This document shows, piece by piece, positions 10,052-21,200 of a stretch of DNA of 28,665 nt. Made by a program: the position numbers and the translations under genes. Numbering within the stretch: the stretch's first letter is position 1; every line of letters starts with the position of its first letter. The notes below the pieces were generated by a model, which ran no database searches, was not told the origin of the DNA, and saw only the letters and a list, made by a program, of their open reading frames with translations. The DNA is taken from the NCBI GenBank assembly GCA_946803715.1, contig CAMPET010000040.1:113811-142475 (forward strand), given 5' to 3'. The DNA comes from Beroe ovata (lineage: Eukaryota > Ctenophora > Nuda > Beroida > Beroidae).

Positions 10052-10797
10052 AAATTGAAAGCCTTTATTCCGGCTTTCCGCGATCGATGAAGACGCACGA
10101 CCTGCGCGCAGGTGAGAAACACAGTTATATTTATGAAAAAAGTGGGCTTTGAGGTTTTTTTGTCTCATCTTATCTAAATATTCTAATGTTCAAACTCGCA
10201 ATCGCATAATCCTACCAAGTTATTTCATTTATGTATGTTCATGACTAATGAAAGACACGTGATGATAGTGCATGTCGCCATGTCATTGCACGACAGTGTG
10301 TGTCAACTTTCATAGAAATGGGCACACATAAAGCAACTTTCATTTCCTGGATGCCATGTTAAACAGGGAATCTTAATCTATTCTATTCTACTCTATCCTA
10401 TCCTAATTCCTATCCTACTCTTTTCTATTCTATCTAAATAGCTATTAGCTGACATTGTCCTTTGCTCAACATCGAGATTTTTTGCCAGGAATTGCAACTT
10501 CCATTTGTTTTCACTAGCAGAACCGCAGGCCTCTGGCATTTGTAATTTCCATACATGATGGGATGTCTATATGCTTCCCGTTTTGTACTTTAGAGTGGAG
10601 TCAAATGACATTCCAATCTGCATACTTGATTTGGTATGAAGTGGTGTCAGATCTTGAGACCCCTAGTATATAACGAAAAACTGGACAGACAAAGATACAT
10701 ATATATTTATGAGGATAGGTCATAAGTGGTAAGATAAGATGAGGTCAGCATTCACCAAATTTCTGCTCACCACTTGGATTTATATAGGGATCGCAAT
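10052..10797. other. Intergenic spacer upstream of PAH
   Basis: No exon seen. It holds further CG-rich remnants (10070-10120), a TCTAT/TCCTA microsatellite at 10376-10434 and AT-rich sequence. A TATATA string at 10780-10786 is only about 15 bp before the presumed PAH start codon, too close to serve as its TATA box. Confidence 0.55.
10376..10434. repeat. TCTAT/TCCTA pentanucleotide microsatellite
   Basis: An imperfect array of TCTAT, TCCTA and TTCTA units on the plus strand. Confidence 0.9.
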
Positions 10798-13700
10798 ATG
10801 GAGGGTAATGCAAAACGTCAAAAGGTGGACACTGGAGATGTAAGTGAAGAGGCTTTATTTTGATCTTATTTATAGTCTTTGTTTGCAGTAGTCAGTACCT
10901 ATTTCTTGATTGATGATATATGCAATCTAGCATCACTGGACAAGTATCTATGAACTATTGTGTGAGATGGCCTTTACAATTATGCTTGTTGGAAATGATA
11001 CTATCACAAAATCTTGAATATGTTCAATGTTCATTTCTTTTTGAAAATAATATGGAATATTTTCAGGTAGGAAAATCAAGCTCAGTGAGTATGAAATCAA
11101 AAATTTTAGGTTCTTATATGAATGAACTATGTTAAAGTTTTAAGTTAATAAGAATTACTCTCAGCGCAAAGTAACATATCATCAATATTGGTCTGCTTTT
11201 TCTGACAAAGAGGTATGGCTGGCATATCTAGGGGTGCCGCATTTTCAATCAGCTGTCCTAATATTGTATGATCTTTGCATTCCAACTTCTGAGAACCCCT
11301 TTGATTTGATGTTTACTGATTGGAGTAGTAATTGCTGTATCATGATAACTGACAAAGACGTCAGCTGAGGCTGTTAACTGATTTGCTGATTAGGTACTAA
11401 AACAATATCAACTATTGTTCTTAAAACCACTTAGGCACTGTTTCTATTGATGCTAAGAATGAACTTCAAAGAAATGAACGTTCATAGAACTTTTTTAGTG
11501 ACTATATGAACCCAGTGAGTTAGGGGTCCTCAACTCATACATTCTAGACTGTGCTTTAAACGGTGCTAATGGATTGGGTGTGTCTAACGTCTATATGGCT
11601 AGATATAATCTTGTCATTTCATTATCTTTGGTGCAAAAAGAACCAATGTAATGATAATCGAAGTTAGTCGGTGAACATGACTCCGAAAGTCAAGGAATTC
11701 CGATGATATTTACTCAGAAAAAGCATTTCACATATTTGTTTATTCAAGATTTTCTCGGAAACAATAGCTACGGTCAGCATTCAATCCAATCAACCAAATT
11801 GATTACCCGACTCTACTATATTATCGCCTGTCAATTGACAATTCCACAATCTGTGATTTGCTTTCTGCTGATAAGTTTCTGTTTTCAATATGACTCCGCA
11901 CGTCGACAAGAAAAGAAATTCAGCAAAGGTATGAGGACCACAGTGAAAATTTATATTATAGCGGGAGGAATTTGTCTCTTGAAAACTCTAACTTGAGTAG
12001 CATCAAAACATGAGACATAGCATGCATCCCAGCCGTGACTTTCCGGCCATCCTCTCAATGAATATGAGTTTGTTGTGATTTCTGTTTCTCTGTTTTTGAC
12101 GCAGCAGTAGATACATATACGATACAATTGAAAATGAGTAATGTACGTCTTGGCTTGACTTTTTACCTTAACAAATCACTGATTTCATGTTTTTATGATT
12201 AAATCAACCTCAATTCGTCATATTAGGTATTATCTACCTTGATTCTTTAATTGGAAAAAAGCCTTTCAAACAAATCTTAAGAGCATTTTTTGCTTATGAA
12301 GTTGGAAAAAGCCTTGCTGATTGATGCCTTGGAGTAATCTTCCCTTCTATATCTTCTTACTCACCCTTCTAACTCCTATTCTAACCACACCATCTACACT
12401 AAAATGATGTAACTTAACGTCATGAACTTTCCTTATACATGACTTTCATTTCAGTACGTCAGTACGATGGGATCGGAGAAGATGTCCGTGGTGTTCTCTG
12501 TGAAGAATGAACCCTCCGCTCTGGTTAAGGCTCTCATGCCATTCCAGGTGCGTGATATCGTCCTTGATCCCTGATATGATCATGACTAATGATTTTGTAA
12601 TGACTATAATGAGTTTTAGTTTCACTGTCCAATCTGTTGTTTTTTCTACGGTGCGGAATTAACAAAAGTGACCCCCCCTTCTGGGAATTTTGGGAAAATT
12701 TCCGGAAGGAAAATCCTATTATTCGATTTGCACCTACTGACTCCATTTCTATAAATTTAATTTTGACCGGAAAAGTAATCCTTTTTGAAGATCTTTTCCG
12801 ATGCCAAACGGACAAGATACAGCTATTTAACCGGATTTAACTGATAAAGTGGGATTCTGGAACGCTCAGCAACGTAACCAGCAACATAATCGACTTTCCT
12901 ACACAGAAAAACAGTATAAACCTGACGCACATCGAGTCACGGCCGCTGGCAGAGGACCCGACAAAGTACAAATTCCTGGTCAATCTGGAGATTGGCCGGG
13001 ATGAGGATGAGAAGAGATTCCAGTGAGTAATCCCACTCCCACTCCCCCACTCCCACTCCCACTNCCAATCTGTTGTTTTTTCTACGGTGCGGAATTAGCA
13101 AAAGTGACCCCCTTCTGGGAATTTTGGGAAAATTTCCGGAAGGGAATTATCCTATTATTCGATTTGCACCTACTGACTCCATTTCTAGAAATTTAATTTT
13201 GACCGGAAAAGTAATACTTTTTGAAGATCTTTTCCGATGCCAAACGGACAAAATGCAGCTATTTAACCGGATTTAAATGATAGAGTGGACTTCTGGAAGA
13301 CTCAGCAACGTAACCAGCGACATAATCGACTTCTCTACCCAGAAAAACAGTATAAACTTGACGCACATCGAGTCACGGCCGCTGGCAGAGGACCCGACAA
13401 AGTACAAGTTCCTGGTCAATCTGGAGATCGGCCGGGATGAGGATGAGAAGAGATTCCAGTGAGTAATCCCACTCCCACTCCCACTCCCATACCACTCCCA
13501 CTCTAACTCCCACTCTAACTCCCACTCCCACTCCCACTCCCCCTCTCCCACTCCCCCTCTCCCACTCCCACTCTCACCCCCACACGGCTGATACAAAGAG
13601 TTCGTCATTCCTTATCCTGATTATCCCTGAGTGCTGAATTTCAGGACACCAATCTCTGAACTGAAAGACATACTGAATTCCAATTTCAGGACAGCCATCT

Positions 13701-16700
13701 CTGAACTGAAGGACATCAGTGAGAAGGACTGTGTCAAGGTGCTATCCAGACGTGATGTTCTGGATGTAGCTAAGAAGGACTCTGATGAGGTTCCATGGTT
13801 CCCCATCAAGATTGCTGAACTAGACAGATTCGCCAGTCAAATCCTCAGGTAACCACTAACTAGTTTGTACTTTGCTCAGGTTGAGGTTGGAATCTTTCGG
13901 GGTTTTCGTAGAATATTCTCGGCGTGTTTCGGCTTGTATAAGTTCAGCCGGAATTTTCATCACTTAGAACAATGAGAATTCATTATTCCTTGTAATATTT
14001 CTGTATGTAATATTTCTGTATGTTCATGAGACTATACTTTTGTATTCTCGCAGTTACGGTGCTGATTTGGATGCTGATCACCCTGGATTTACGGATGAAG
14101 TGTACAGAAAGAGGCGCAAACTCTTTGCTGACATCGCTTACAATTACAAGCAGTGAGTGTTGAGGAAACAAAAGTCATGGCTTCTTAGAGTTTGTATGAG
14201 AGTTGTGTTGTTCGATCCTGAAATAAACATAAAATTGCATTTGAGCAGCGGTATCAAACTGAGCGAATATACCTGGTTACATATCCTTGATGCTTCCGTA
14301 TATGCACATATTATGCTATTGTGTACGGTTTAGTTCATTGTTCAATGAATCAGCTTTACAATGAGCTATTTACACAGAATAGTCATTTGTACTGCTCTCC
14401 CCTAAACACTGTTGAGTAAACGGTATAAGCATACACTATACACAGTACACTCTAAACAGTATACACTATACACCATACACAGATGAGCAAATGAGCTGCA
14501 TTCGTCGCTTGCACTGAAATATTACTGGGTAAAACATAAGCAATTATCGCTGTGTGATATTCAAGTAGCCTGATAATTTATCGAGAAAACTTCGCACGAG
14601 TTGAATGCCCGTGCATTTTTTTAAACAGACCGATTAAAGCTAACTTTCCTCTCAATATGTTCCCTCTCTCTCTGTTACCAATCAGAATCCCTACCAACTT
14701 TAACCAATCACAACACCGAGCACGTTACCTGGCGACAATCAACCAATCACAACTTCTCATTTCAGCGGACAACCAATCCCAACTGTGGACTACACGGAGG
14801 CAGAACGAGCAACGTGGGCAACAGTTTTCACCAAACTATCGGGATTGTTCGAGACACACGCGTGTAAAGAGTTCAGGAATGTGTGGCCCCTCCTGGTTCA
14901 GAATTGTAACTACAACAAGGATAATATCCCACAGCTGCAGCCTGTATCGCAATTCCTCAAGGGTGAGTGGGGGATATTCATTTCATCTATTCAGTTAAAT
15001 AATTGATCCATCAACTAATTGATCTAACTAATTAAACCAACTAATTGATCCATTATTTTCATAGAAATATTCATTTCTTTCCTTTATTTTGGGAGATTTC
15101 CATTTTCTACTTCTTGACCCTTAACTTCTGCAATCGCTGAAGGATAGAATTTCTTGGCCATTCTTCCGTTCTCATCATTATATTTGATTTGATGAATTAT
15201 TCAACTTCCTAGTACGTATCTTTCAAAACAATTTCTTAACTCAATACTCAAATCTGTGCAAGTTCACACAACTTTTACACATCAATTAACAAGCAACTTG
15301 ATAGTGTCAAGCAGTGTGTTGGTGGAACATTCACATGTTCTAAGCTCTCTTCTTATAACAACAATTCCGAGAATGAGGAGAAGTTCTGGGATTCTTTCTA
15401 AATACTACTTTTCCTTTCCCTGTCCCACACCCCACCTCTATCCAACTTACCCACATTCCACTCTGACCTCTCAACCCACCTTCTCCAACCCTCTCTCACT
15501 CAGATTGTACCGGGTTCACGATACTATCTGTTTCCGGATACCCCGCGTCCCCGCTCCCATTCCCCCACCACATACTCCCACTACCACCCACTCCCACCCT
15601 CACTCAAACCCTCACTCCAACTCAGATTGTACTGGATACACAATACGACCTGTTGCTGGACTTCTCTCATCGCGAGACTTCCTAGCTGGATTCGCGTTCA
15701 GAGTATTCCACAGCACTCAATACATCCGTCATGGTGCCAACCCCTTCTACACTCCTGAACCGTGAGTCGTCATCAGTGCTTGACGCCAACTCTTGATTCC
15801 TTGACACCGGTTTTTGACACCAGTATTGCACTTAGCACCAAATTTCGTTCCGGAAACCAGTATGTTCTTGACACCATTTCTAGAGCATGCTATTATCTTG
15901 ACACCACTTCCGATAGGGGATCACGTCTCTTTTGACACCACTAGCGCCTCACTCAATCCTCAGGGACGTTTGCCATGAGTTGATTGGCCATGTGCCAATG
16001 TTTTGTGACCCAGAATTCGCAGCATTCTCACAGGTTTGTCATGAGCGTGACTAACCTCCAATTACTCCTAGCCCTTACTCTTTGCTGACCTTCAATTCCA
16101 GATTCACAATCGCACAATACACAGAATCACGCAATACTGAATACACACAATCGTATTGTAATCGAATCATTGACAAATGGCAAAGAGTAATCTAATTTCG
16201 CAATCATTCTAGAAATCACAACTACATCCTATGACAAAGTCATCCGATAGCTGTCATTGGTTTGCATATTTTGGGTATGATTCACCATTAAAACATTCTA
16301 TGGGTTCGCAATGCGTCGCGCGCATATGCCGAATCAAATAATTATGTAAAAGTTTTTATTTTTACCAATTTCCATAACATAATTTCACGCGCGCGCGTTT
16401 ATTTGACGCGCATGAATACATTTTGTGTACCCATGCAGAATGTACATTTTACACACAAATACAATCAATTCAGGAAGTTGGTTTGGCATCCCTCGGAGCG
16501 CCTGATGATTGGGTAGAAAAGCTGGCTACCCTCTACTGGTTTACTATTGAGTTTGGGGTCTGTAAGGAGGAGGGAGAGTTGAAGGCATACGGGGCAGGTA
16601 TGGTGTCAAGAATAGTCTAGTCAGGATACATATTCAACAATCCATATTGGAACAATTAACTGATACCAAACTTTGGAATCCTAAAATGACTCACAAATCC

Positions 16701-17338
16701 CTAACAAAATTATAAGGAACAAAATATAATTCTAACGGAATACAAATTCTCGGATTAACAAGAATGGTGTCAAGAATAGATTCAAAACGGTGTCAAAACT
16801 TTATTCATAACAGTATCAAGAATTGATTCAAAACTGTTTCATTATCGGGGACAATTGAGTGAAATGTACTCAAACGGCAGGTGGTTTCTTATGTTAATCT
16901 TGATTTCAGGTTGCCTGTCCTCCATTGAAGAGCTACAGAATTGTGTCTCAGATGCTTCCGAGAAATTACCATTTGACATTCCTAACATAGCTGAGACCAA
17001 GTATCCTATCACCACAATTCAACCTAGGTACTTCGTGGCTCCCTCATTCGCTGAGGCCAAGAGAAAAATCAGGTAAGGGAGCATTTGAGAGATTTTCGAT
17101 AATGAACAAAATATTCCATCTTCGATATTATCATTTCTGTACATCACCAAATCCTTTTTTCACTGCTATTTCCAGGGAATATTCGTCCCAAATCCCTCGG
17201 TCCTTTACTGCCCGGTACAATCCATATACACAATCTGTGGAGCTGATAAACAAGCGCTCCAACTGTGTCAAGATGATTCGGGATTTGGGCAATGAGATGA
17301 AAACACTAGAGGAGGCTATCAGTAAAATGGAGGATTAG
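10798..17338 (+). CDS. PAH: Phenylalanine 4-hydroxylase (PAH), 11 exons, complete
   Basis: A tetrahydrobiopterin- and non-heme-iron-dependent aromatic amino acid hydroxylase converting phenylalanine to tyrosine. Exons: 10798-10839, 12455-12547, 13343-13458 (or the twin 12907-13022), 13690-13848, 14054-14152, 14766-14962, 15626-15761, 15964-16033, 16474-16597, 16910-17072, 17176-17338. Introns are GT-AG with agreeing phases, and 1362 nt gives 453 residues (human 452). The N-terminal ACT regulatory domain contains [10 protein letters not shown]. The iron ligands fall at His285 and His290 (CHELIGH) and Glu330 (YWFTIEFG), exactly the human numbers, which supports using one copy of exon 3 and the inner acceptor of exon 4. 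The C-terminus ends in a helix suited to tetramerisation. [13 protein letters not shown] and KAYGAG favour PAH over tryptophan or tyrosine hydroxylase. Exon 1 is inferred from its ATG, phase and GTAAGT donor; ATG at 12467 is the alternative start. Confidence 0.96.
13031..13063. repeat. (CCCACT)n tract ending at an N
   Basis: Pyrimidine-rich hexamer repeat following the first copy of PAH exon 3 and abutting the ambiguous base. Confidence 0.88.
13064..13064. other. Ambiguous base at exon-duplication junction
   Basis: A single N lies exactly between the two copies of the PAH exon 3 repeat unit. Confidence 0.95.
13467..13584. repeat. (CCCACT)n minisatellite in PAH intron 3
   Basis: About 118 bp of CCCACT, CTAACTC and CCCCTCT units. 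A related tract is in intron 6 (about 15536-15622). The minus strand gives an artificial Glu/Trp-rich open frame. Confidence 0.92.
13634..13717 (+). repeat. Duplicated acceptor and 5' end of PAH exon 4
   Basis: Two adjacent near-copies of a segment spanning the 3' splice site and the first codons encoding ISELKDI. The acceptor positions are 45 nt apart (exon starts 13645 and 13690). The upstream site would add 15 residues in frame. The inner site gives the family-length protein. Confidence 0.85.
15498..15541 (+). pseudogene. Decayed duplicate of the 5' end of PAH exon 7
   Basis: CTCAGATTGTAC followed by codons for CTGFTI closely resembles the true exon 7 start (15621-15665). It lacks the conserved RPVAG codons and then runs into a pyrimidine tract. 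The spacing to the true acceptor is 122 nt, so use of this site would shift the frame. Confidence 0.7.
16312..16412. repeat. CG-rich block pair in PAH intron 8
   Basis: Two GCGCGC-rich strings (about 16313-16325 and 16387-16412) flank an AT-rich centre. They resemble the CG-rich transposon remnants elsewhere in the window, but no element ends are clear. Confidence 0.4.
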
Positions 17339-18155
17339 AAATACACATTACACATGTTTGTTTGACACAAAATAACGTAAAATTTATTGGTACATCAGCA
17401 GAGAAACTGCAATTGAATGTTATTTAGTTATTCGCATTTATATTACTACAGAATTCTAGCAGCCGATTATTTTGTACAAACTACACTCCATGGCTCTGAT
17501 ATATACATTTATCTGACAATTTTCAGTATGTGTTTTGTAATACAATTTTAAATACAGTCTTATGCTCTAGGCTTGACGTGTTATGCTCAAGGTATCAAGT
17601 ATTGTAATGTATGCAACCAAGATATAACTGCAAAATGATCGACTTTGTTTTTCTTTTCGCGTAGTACCAAACCAAAATCCTGGATTTCCGGAATGGAATG
17701 GAAAATATTCAAGGTTATCACATTATGACATCAACAATCGCCTTTGTTTATACTCTAAAATATACATCGAAAAACAGAGAACATAATATAATATCAAGAT
17801 ATAATCATAAAACTTATTTTGTTTGGTATATTATATAACAACTTGAAGAGATAAAATCAGTGGAGTCTGGATAAAATCAAAGAATACAATCGCTCAACGT
17901 CCCAAATGATAAGCTTTACCCATGCACCATGAATCGTGATTCGACAAATTCTTCTATGATACAAACCTCATTTCAATCGTACAAATACAATTAAGCTACA
18001 AACTCTCGATATAACATCCCGCAAGTTTACAGAATTTTAAACGAAACCCGGAATTTTCAATTCAAAAACACATCTCAGAGTTAGAATTCTGGTGCTAGAC
18101 GTGATTCAACATCGATCATAAAATCACAATGTCTGTAAGTATAGCGCGTGATCAT
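17339..18155. other. Convergent 3' spacer between PAH and ZFYVE1-like gene
   Basis: AT-rich sequence holding the 3' ends of both genes. No exon is visible. No AATAAA was found soon after the PAH stop on the plus strand. On the minus strand an AATAAA lies at 17381-17386, about 800 bp past the ZFYVE1-like stop. Confidence 0.55.
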
Positions 18156-18228
18156 GATCACAGCGCGTGATTGCACGTGTCACGCGCGCGAGATCACAGC
18201 GTGAGATTGCACGTGTCACACACGCGCA
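18156..18228. repeat. 36-bp tandem repeat overlapping the ZFYVE1-like stop codon
   Basis: Two copies beginning GATCACAGCG (18156 and 18192) and each containing ATTGCACGTGTCAC. The right-hand copy covers the final codons and stop of the ZFYVE1-like reading frame. The left-hand copy lies just downstream of the stop on the minus strand. Confidence 0.8.
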
Positions 18229-21200
18229 CGGGGTATGTCCAGCCCCTATCCGGTACGGGACGCCGGCTCGTTGTACACGTGTCACAGAATCCCTGTCCGC
18301 AGTTTCGACAGTGGTGCTTGTCTGCGAGGGCGGGGGTCTTGCATTGGTAACACTCTGAAAGTGTGGGCAAGGATGCAGTTGGAGATCGGGAAAATTTGTA
18401 ATTGAAACAAGTCACAAATGACTCAAGTTATCAGTATGTATATAAGGAACCATGGTAGCAAAACTGAAAGAATGAAGAGAACCAGTTCCTACCTATGATA
18501 TCGACATCAGGAATCCAATACTCAGGTCTGACTGAATCTGTCACAATACTGGCCGGAACCTCAACCACCGACTTGACGAGTGATGCCGCAGTTTTGATGC
18601 ACTCCGTAACTTTCCATGCGGTTACGTCATCAGGGGGTAGATACGCTTCGGTGAGCTGTTCGTCTGGGAAAAAACGAGGGGAGTAAATTGATTTGAAAAG
18701 TGTTTCGTTGATGAAGAAATCTATATGGCTTTTCTTCTCGATGGAACGAAAATTCATCCCCTGCTTCATGGAAGAATTTCAACCTATGATGCAAAAAGTT
18801 TTGGCATTATAGGTAATATATCTTTAAAACTCTAATCAGAGCTTGGTACTTACCTGAAGTAGAGAAGCACTTGTCACAGACTCGTACTGGATCCGGCCCC
18901 CAGCCCCTCCACGGTACCGGCTTACTCTGAGAAGGGGAATAGCAGGGGTCTCAGAATGGGTCTTACATTTTGCATTTGTACAAATATGAGAAGTGTCTAT
19001 ATTATGTTGTATAAGGTTTGGTTATATTGATGAACTGTCATAAGATGATGAAAATTTATGGCAAAAGAGGATCCGTCATCGTGCGAAGGAAAGTCCAGTT
19101 GTTACCTTGGTGGAGCAGTCTGAACAAAATCCATTACCGCATGCTCGACAGTGGTGTTTGTGGGACAGCGGTACAAACGATTTGGTACACCCCGTACAAC
19201 TCTGTAAAATAGTGGAATCGTAATTATAGAAGCAGAGAACATTAGTCACGTTCATCCACAAGTCTTGATAGGAAATTAGTAATACTTTAATTCATATTTC
19301 TGGTTAACATTACGTAACATTGGTTAACATTATGTTTGAGTGTTAGCAATGAAAGCCATGATTCAGTATACTTACAGTTACAAGGTGGTTAGGGACCCAA
19401 TAGGGTGGTGCAACCTGGTCATTCAGCCAATCGGTTACCGTCTCAGTGGGTCCGGCGCTGTACTGACCTGAATGTTGTGCAGATGAGATTCAGCATCTCT
19501 CCAAAATTACTCATCTTTCGACCCTGCAAGTTCTGCACATTGTGAAATCTCGGGTTAATAATCTTACCGATTGTTTCAGAAACTGAGTAAAGTTGGTCAA
19601 GAACGTATCTGCCGATATTTTCCGGTCGATTTTCTTCCTGAAATAAAGAATAGTCATGAACATACTTGAGTTTGTTTGTCATCATACGTAACCGTTCATT
19701 TAACTGTCAAATAACGCAGTAACGCACATAGCGAATGTCATGTGATGGATTTACAACAGTCGTATTCCAAAGTGGCGAAAGTTTAAATTGTTAAAAATCA
19801 AAGTCTGACTGTTCAATTATGATCCGGGAGTCTTGTTAATGCTATTTTGGTTGTAAATGCTAATTTGGGAAATATATCTGCATGGATAGAAATCACCTAA
19901 ATTGGTGCGTATGCGCGCAGCGTGATATTTCCTTACGCGCGCGCGTCGTAATGAGAATTTAGCGCGAAGCAGTGAACAAAATCTACCCCCGCGCCAGAAA
20001 TTACTAAGAAGACCGTTTATAAATAGCTCTTGTCACACTACGACTAATCATCATAACAAAACAACAATGATCACATGGAGTGTGATGTTGTGCATTGTTG
20101 GAGAATGTGGAGAACATCAACATTGAAGATGAGTGAATTAAGAAGTCTAGGGTCAAGTGAATGCGAATCTACCAGTTTATAATAATGAGTCTTGAAACTT
20201 CTAGAGAACCAAAACAAATTCGGTTCAAAAGTTTAGGGCTGACAGGACCCCATATCCGCCCATCACTGGTGTATTTGGGTAAGTATTTGTGGATAGTTCA
20301 AATCAAATGAGTAATTAATTTAACAAGTTCCTGACTATATACAAGACTTACCCCAGGCCAAATATGGACGATTTCAGATCGGACAGATTCCAACTCGGGA
20401 GGTTTATTCCCGTACCAATACTGCCGACTGCGGTATATCACGCCACACTTATCACACTCTATAACATACCTGCCGGGAAAGTTATAGTCAATTCATTATG
20501 TTGATTCATTTATAATGAAACAAAATTAAATAGTGCATCCAGAGATCCAAAATATGTCTTGATCCACTCTCGGCTACTTTAGATTTTTTAGTTTACGATT
20601 AAACTGTCTGTTGTTAGCACTCAGCAATAATATCCCTCTTACCCACACGATTTGGAAGCAATTATCATCCACACTTACCCTGACCACGCCATTTTTACAT
20701 ATCCAGACCACAAGCCATCACCGTCTTCATATGGCTTTGATGTCACCTGAAGTGAGTTCATTGTAGGAGATTCATTCGAAAGGTGGGTGGTATCAATAAT
20801 TGTATAATTTCTTAAAAAAAGTGACACCGACGTTGCTTCACATATATTTATGTACTACATTATGAATACATTTGTCCATCTACAAACAGCAATGTGAAAT
20901 GTACATTGTACAAGGTACATCTTGATCTAAAAATAGACCGATAAATACACGCACGCACATGTGTATTCTAAATACGGTGATTTCATGTGATTGTATTTCA
21001 CAGGGGTGATACATCGATACTTTCACGGCCGGTCGCTGCCAAAAAACAGAATATTCTTTTCAAAAATTGAGGAGGAAAGTACCAGGGCTTCGAGCTCTCT
21101 CCCAGCTAAAAAACTAACGCGTGATTACCCAGATCTCACGCGTGATCATCCAGACTCACGCGTGATAAATCATCACGTGACTAACCTCACTCCTCTGTCC

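Larger units (their letters stand above)
12629..13484 (+). repeat. Tandem duplication of PAH exon 3 and its upstream intron
   Basis: Copy 1 (12629-13063) and copy 2 (13065-13484) are closely similar over about 430 bp. They cover 270 bp of intron, the 116-bp exon (12907-13022 and 13343-13458) and the start of a CCCACT tract. The two exons differ at 3 of 116 positions, all synonymous. The junction is a single N at 13064, directly before copy 2, so an allelic (haplotype) artefact is possible. Confidence 0.9.

Noticed and set aside
10780-10786. TATA box for PAH
   Set aside because: It is only about 15 bp before the start codon, so transcription would begin inside or after the coding start.
12637-12840. 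Repeated 67-codon frame (also 13073-13276) as a small duplicated gene
   Set aside because: It is intron sequence within the PAH exon 3 duplication. The two copies differ by indels and non-silent changes, unlike the adjacent exon.
13273-13608. Glu/Trp-rich minus-strand protein
   Set aside because: Low-complexity translation of the CCCACT tract, antisense to PAH exon 3.
15256-15765. 169-codon plus-strand protein
   Set aside because: Only its last part is real (PAH exon 7). The rest is intron and pyrimidine tract read through.
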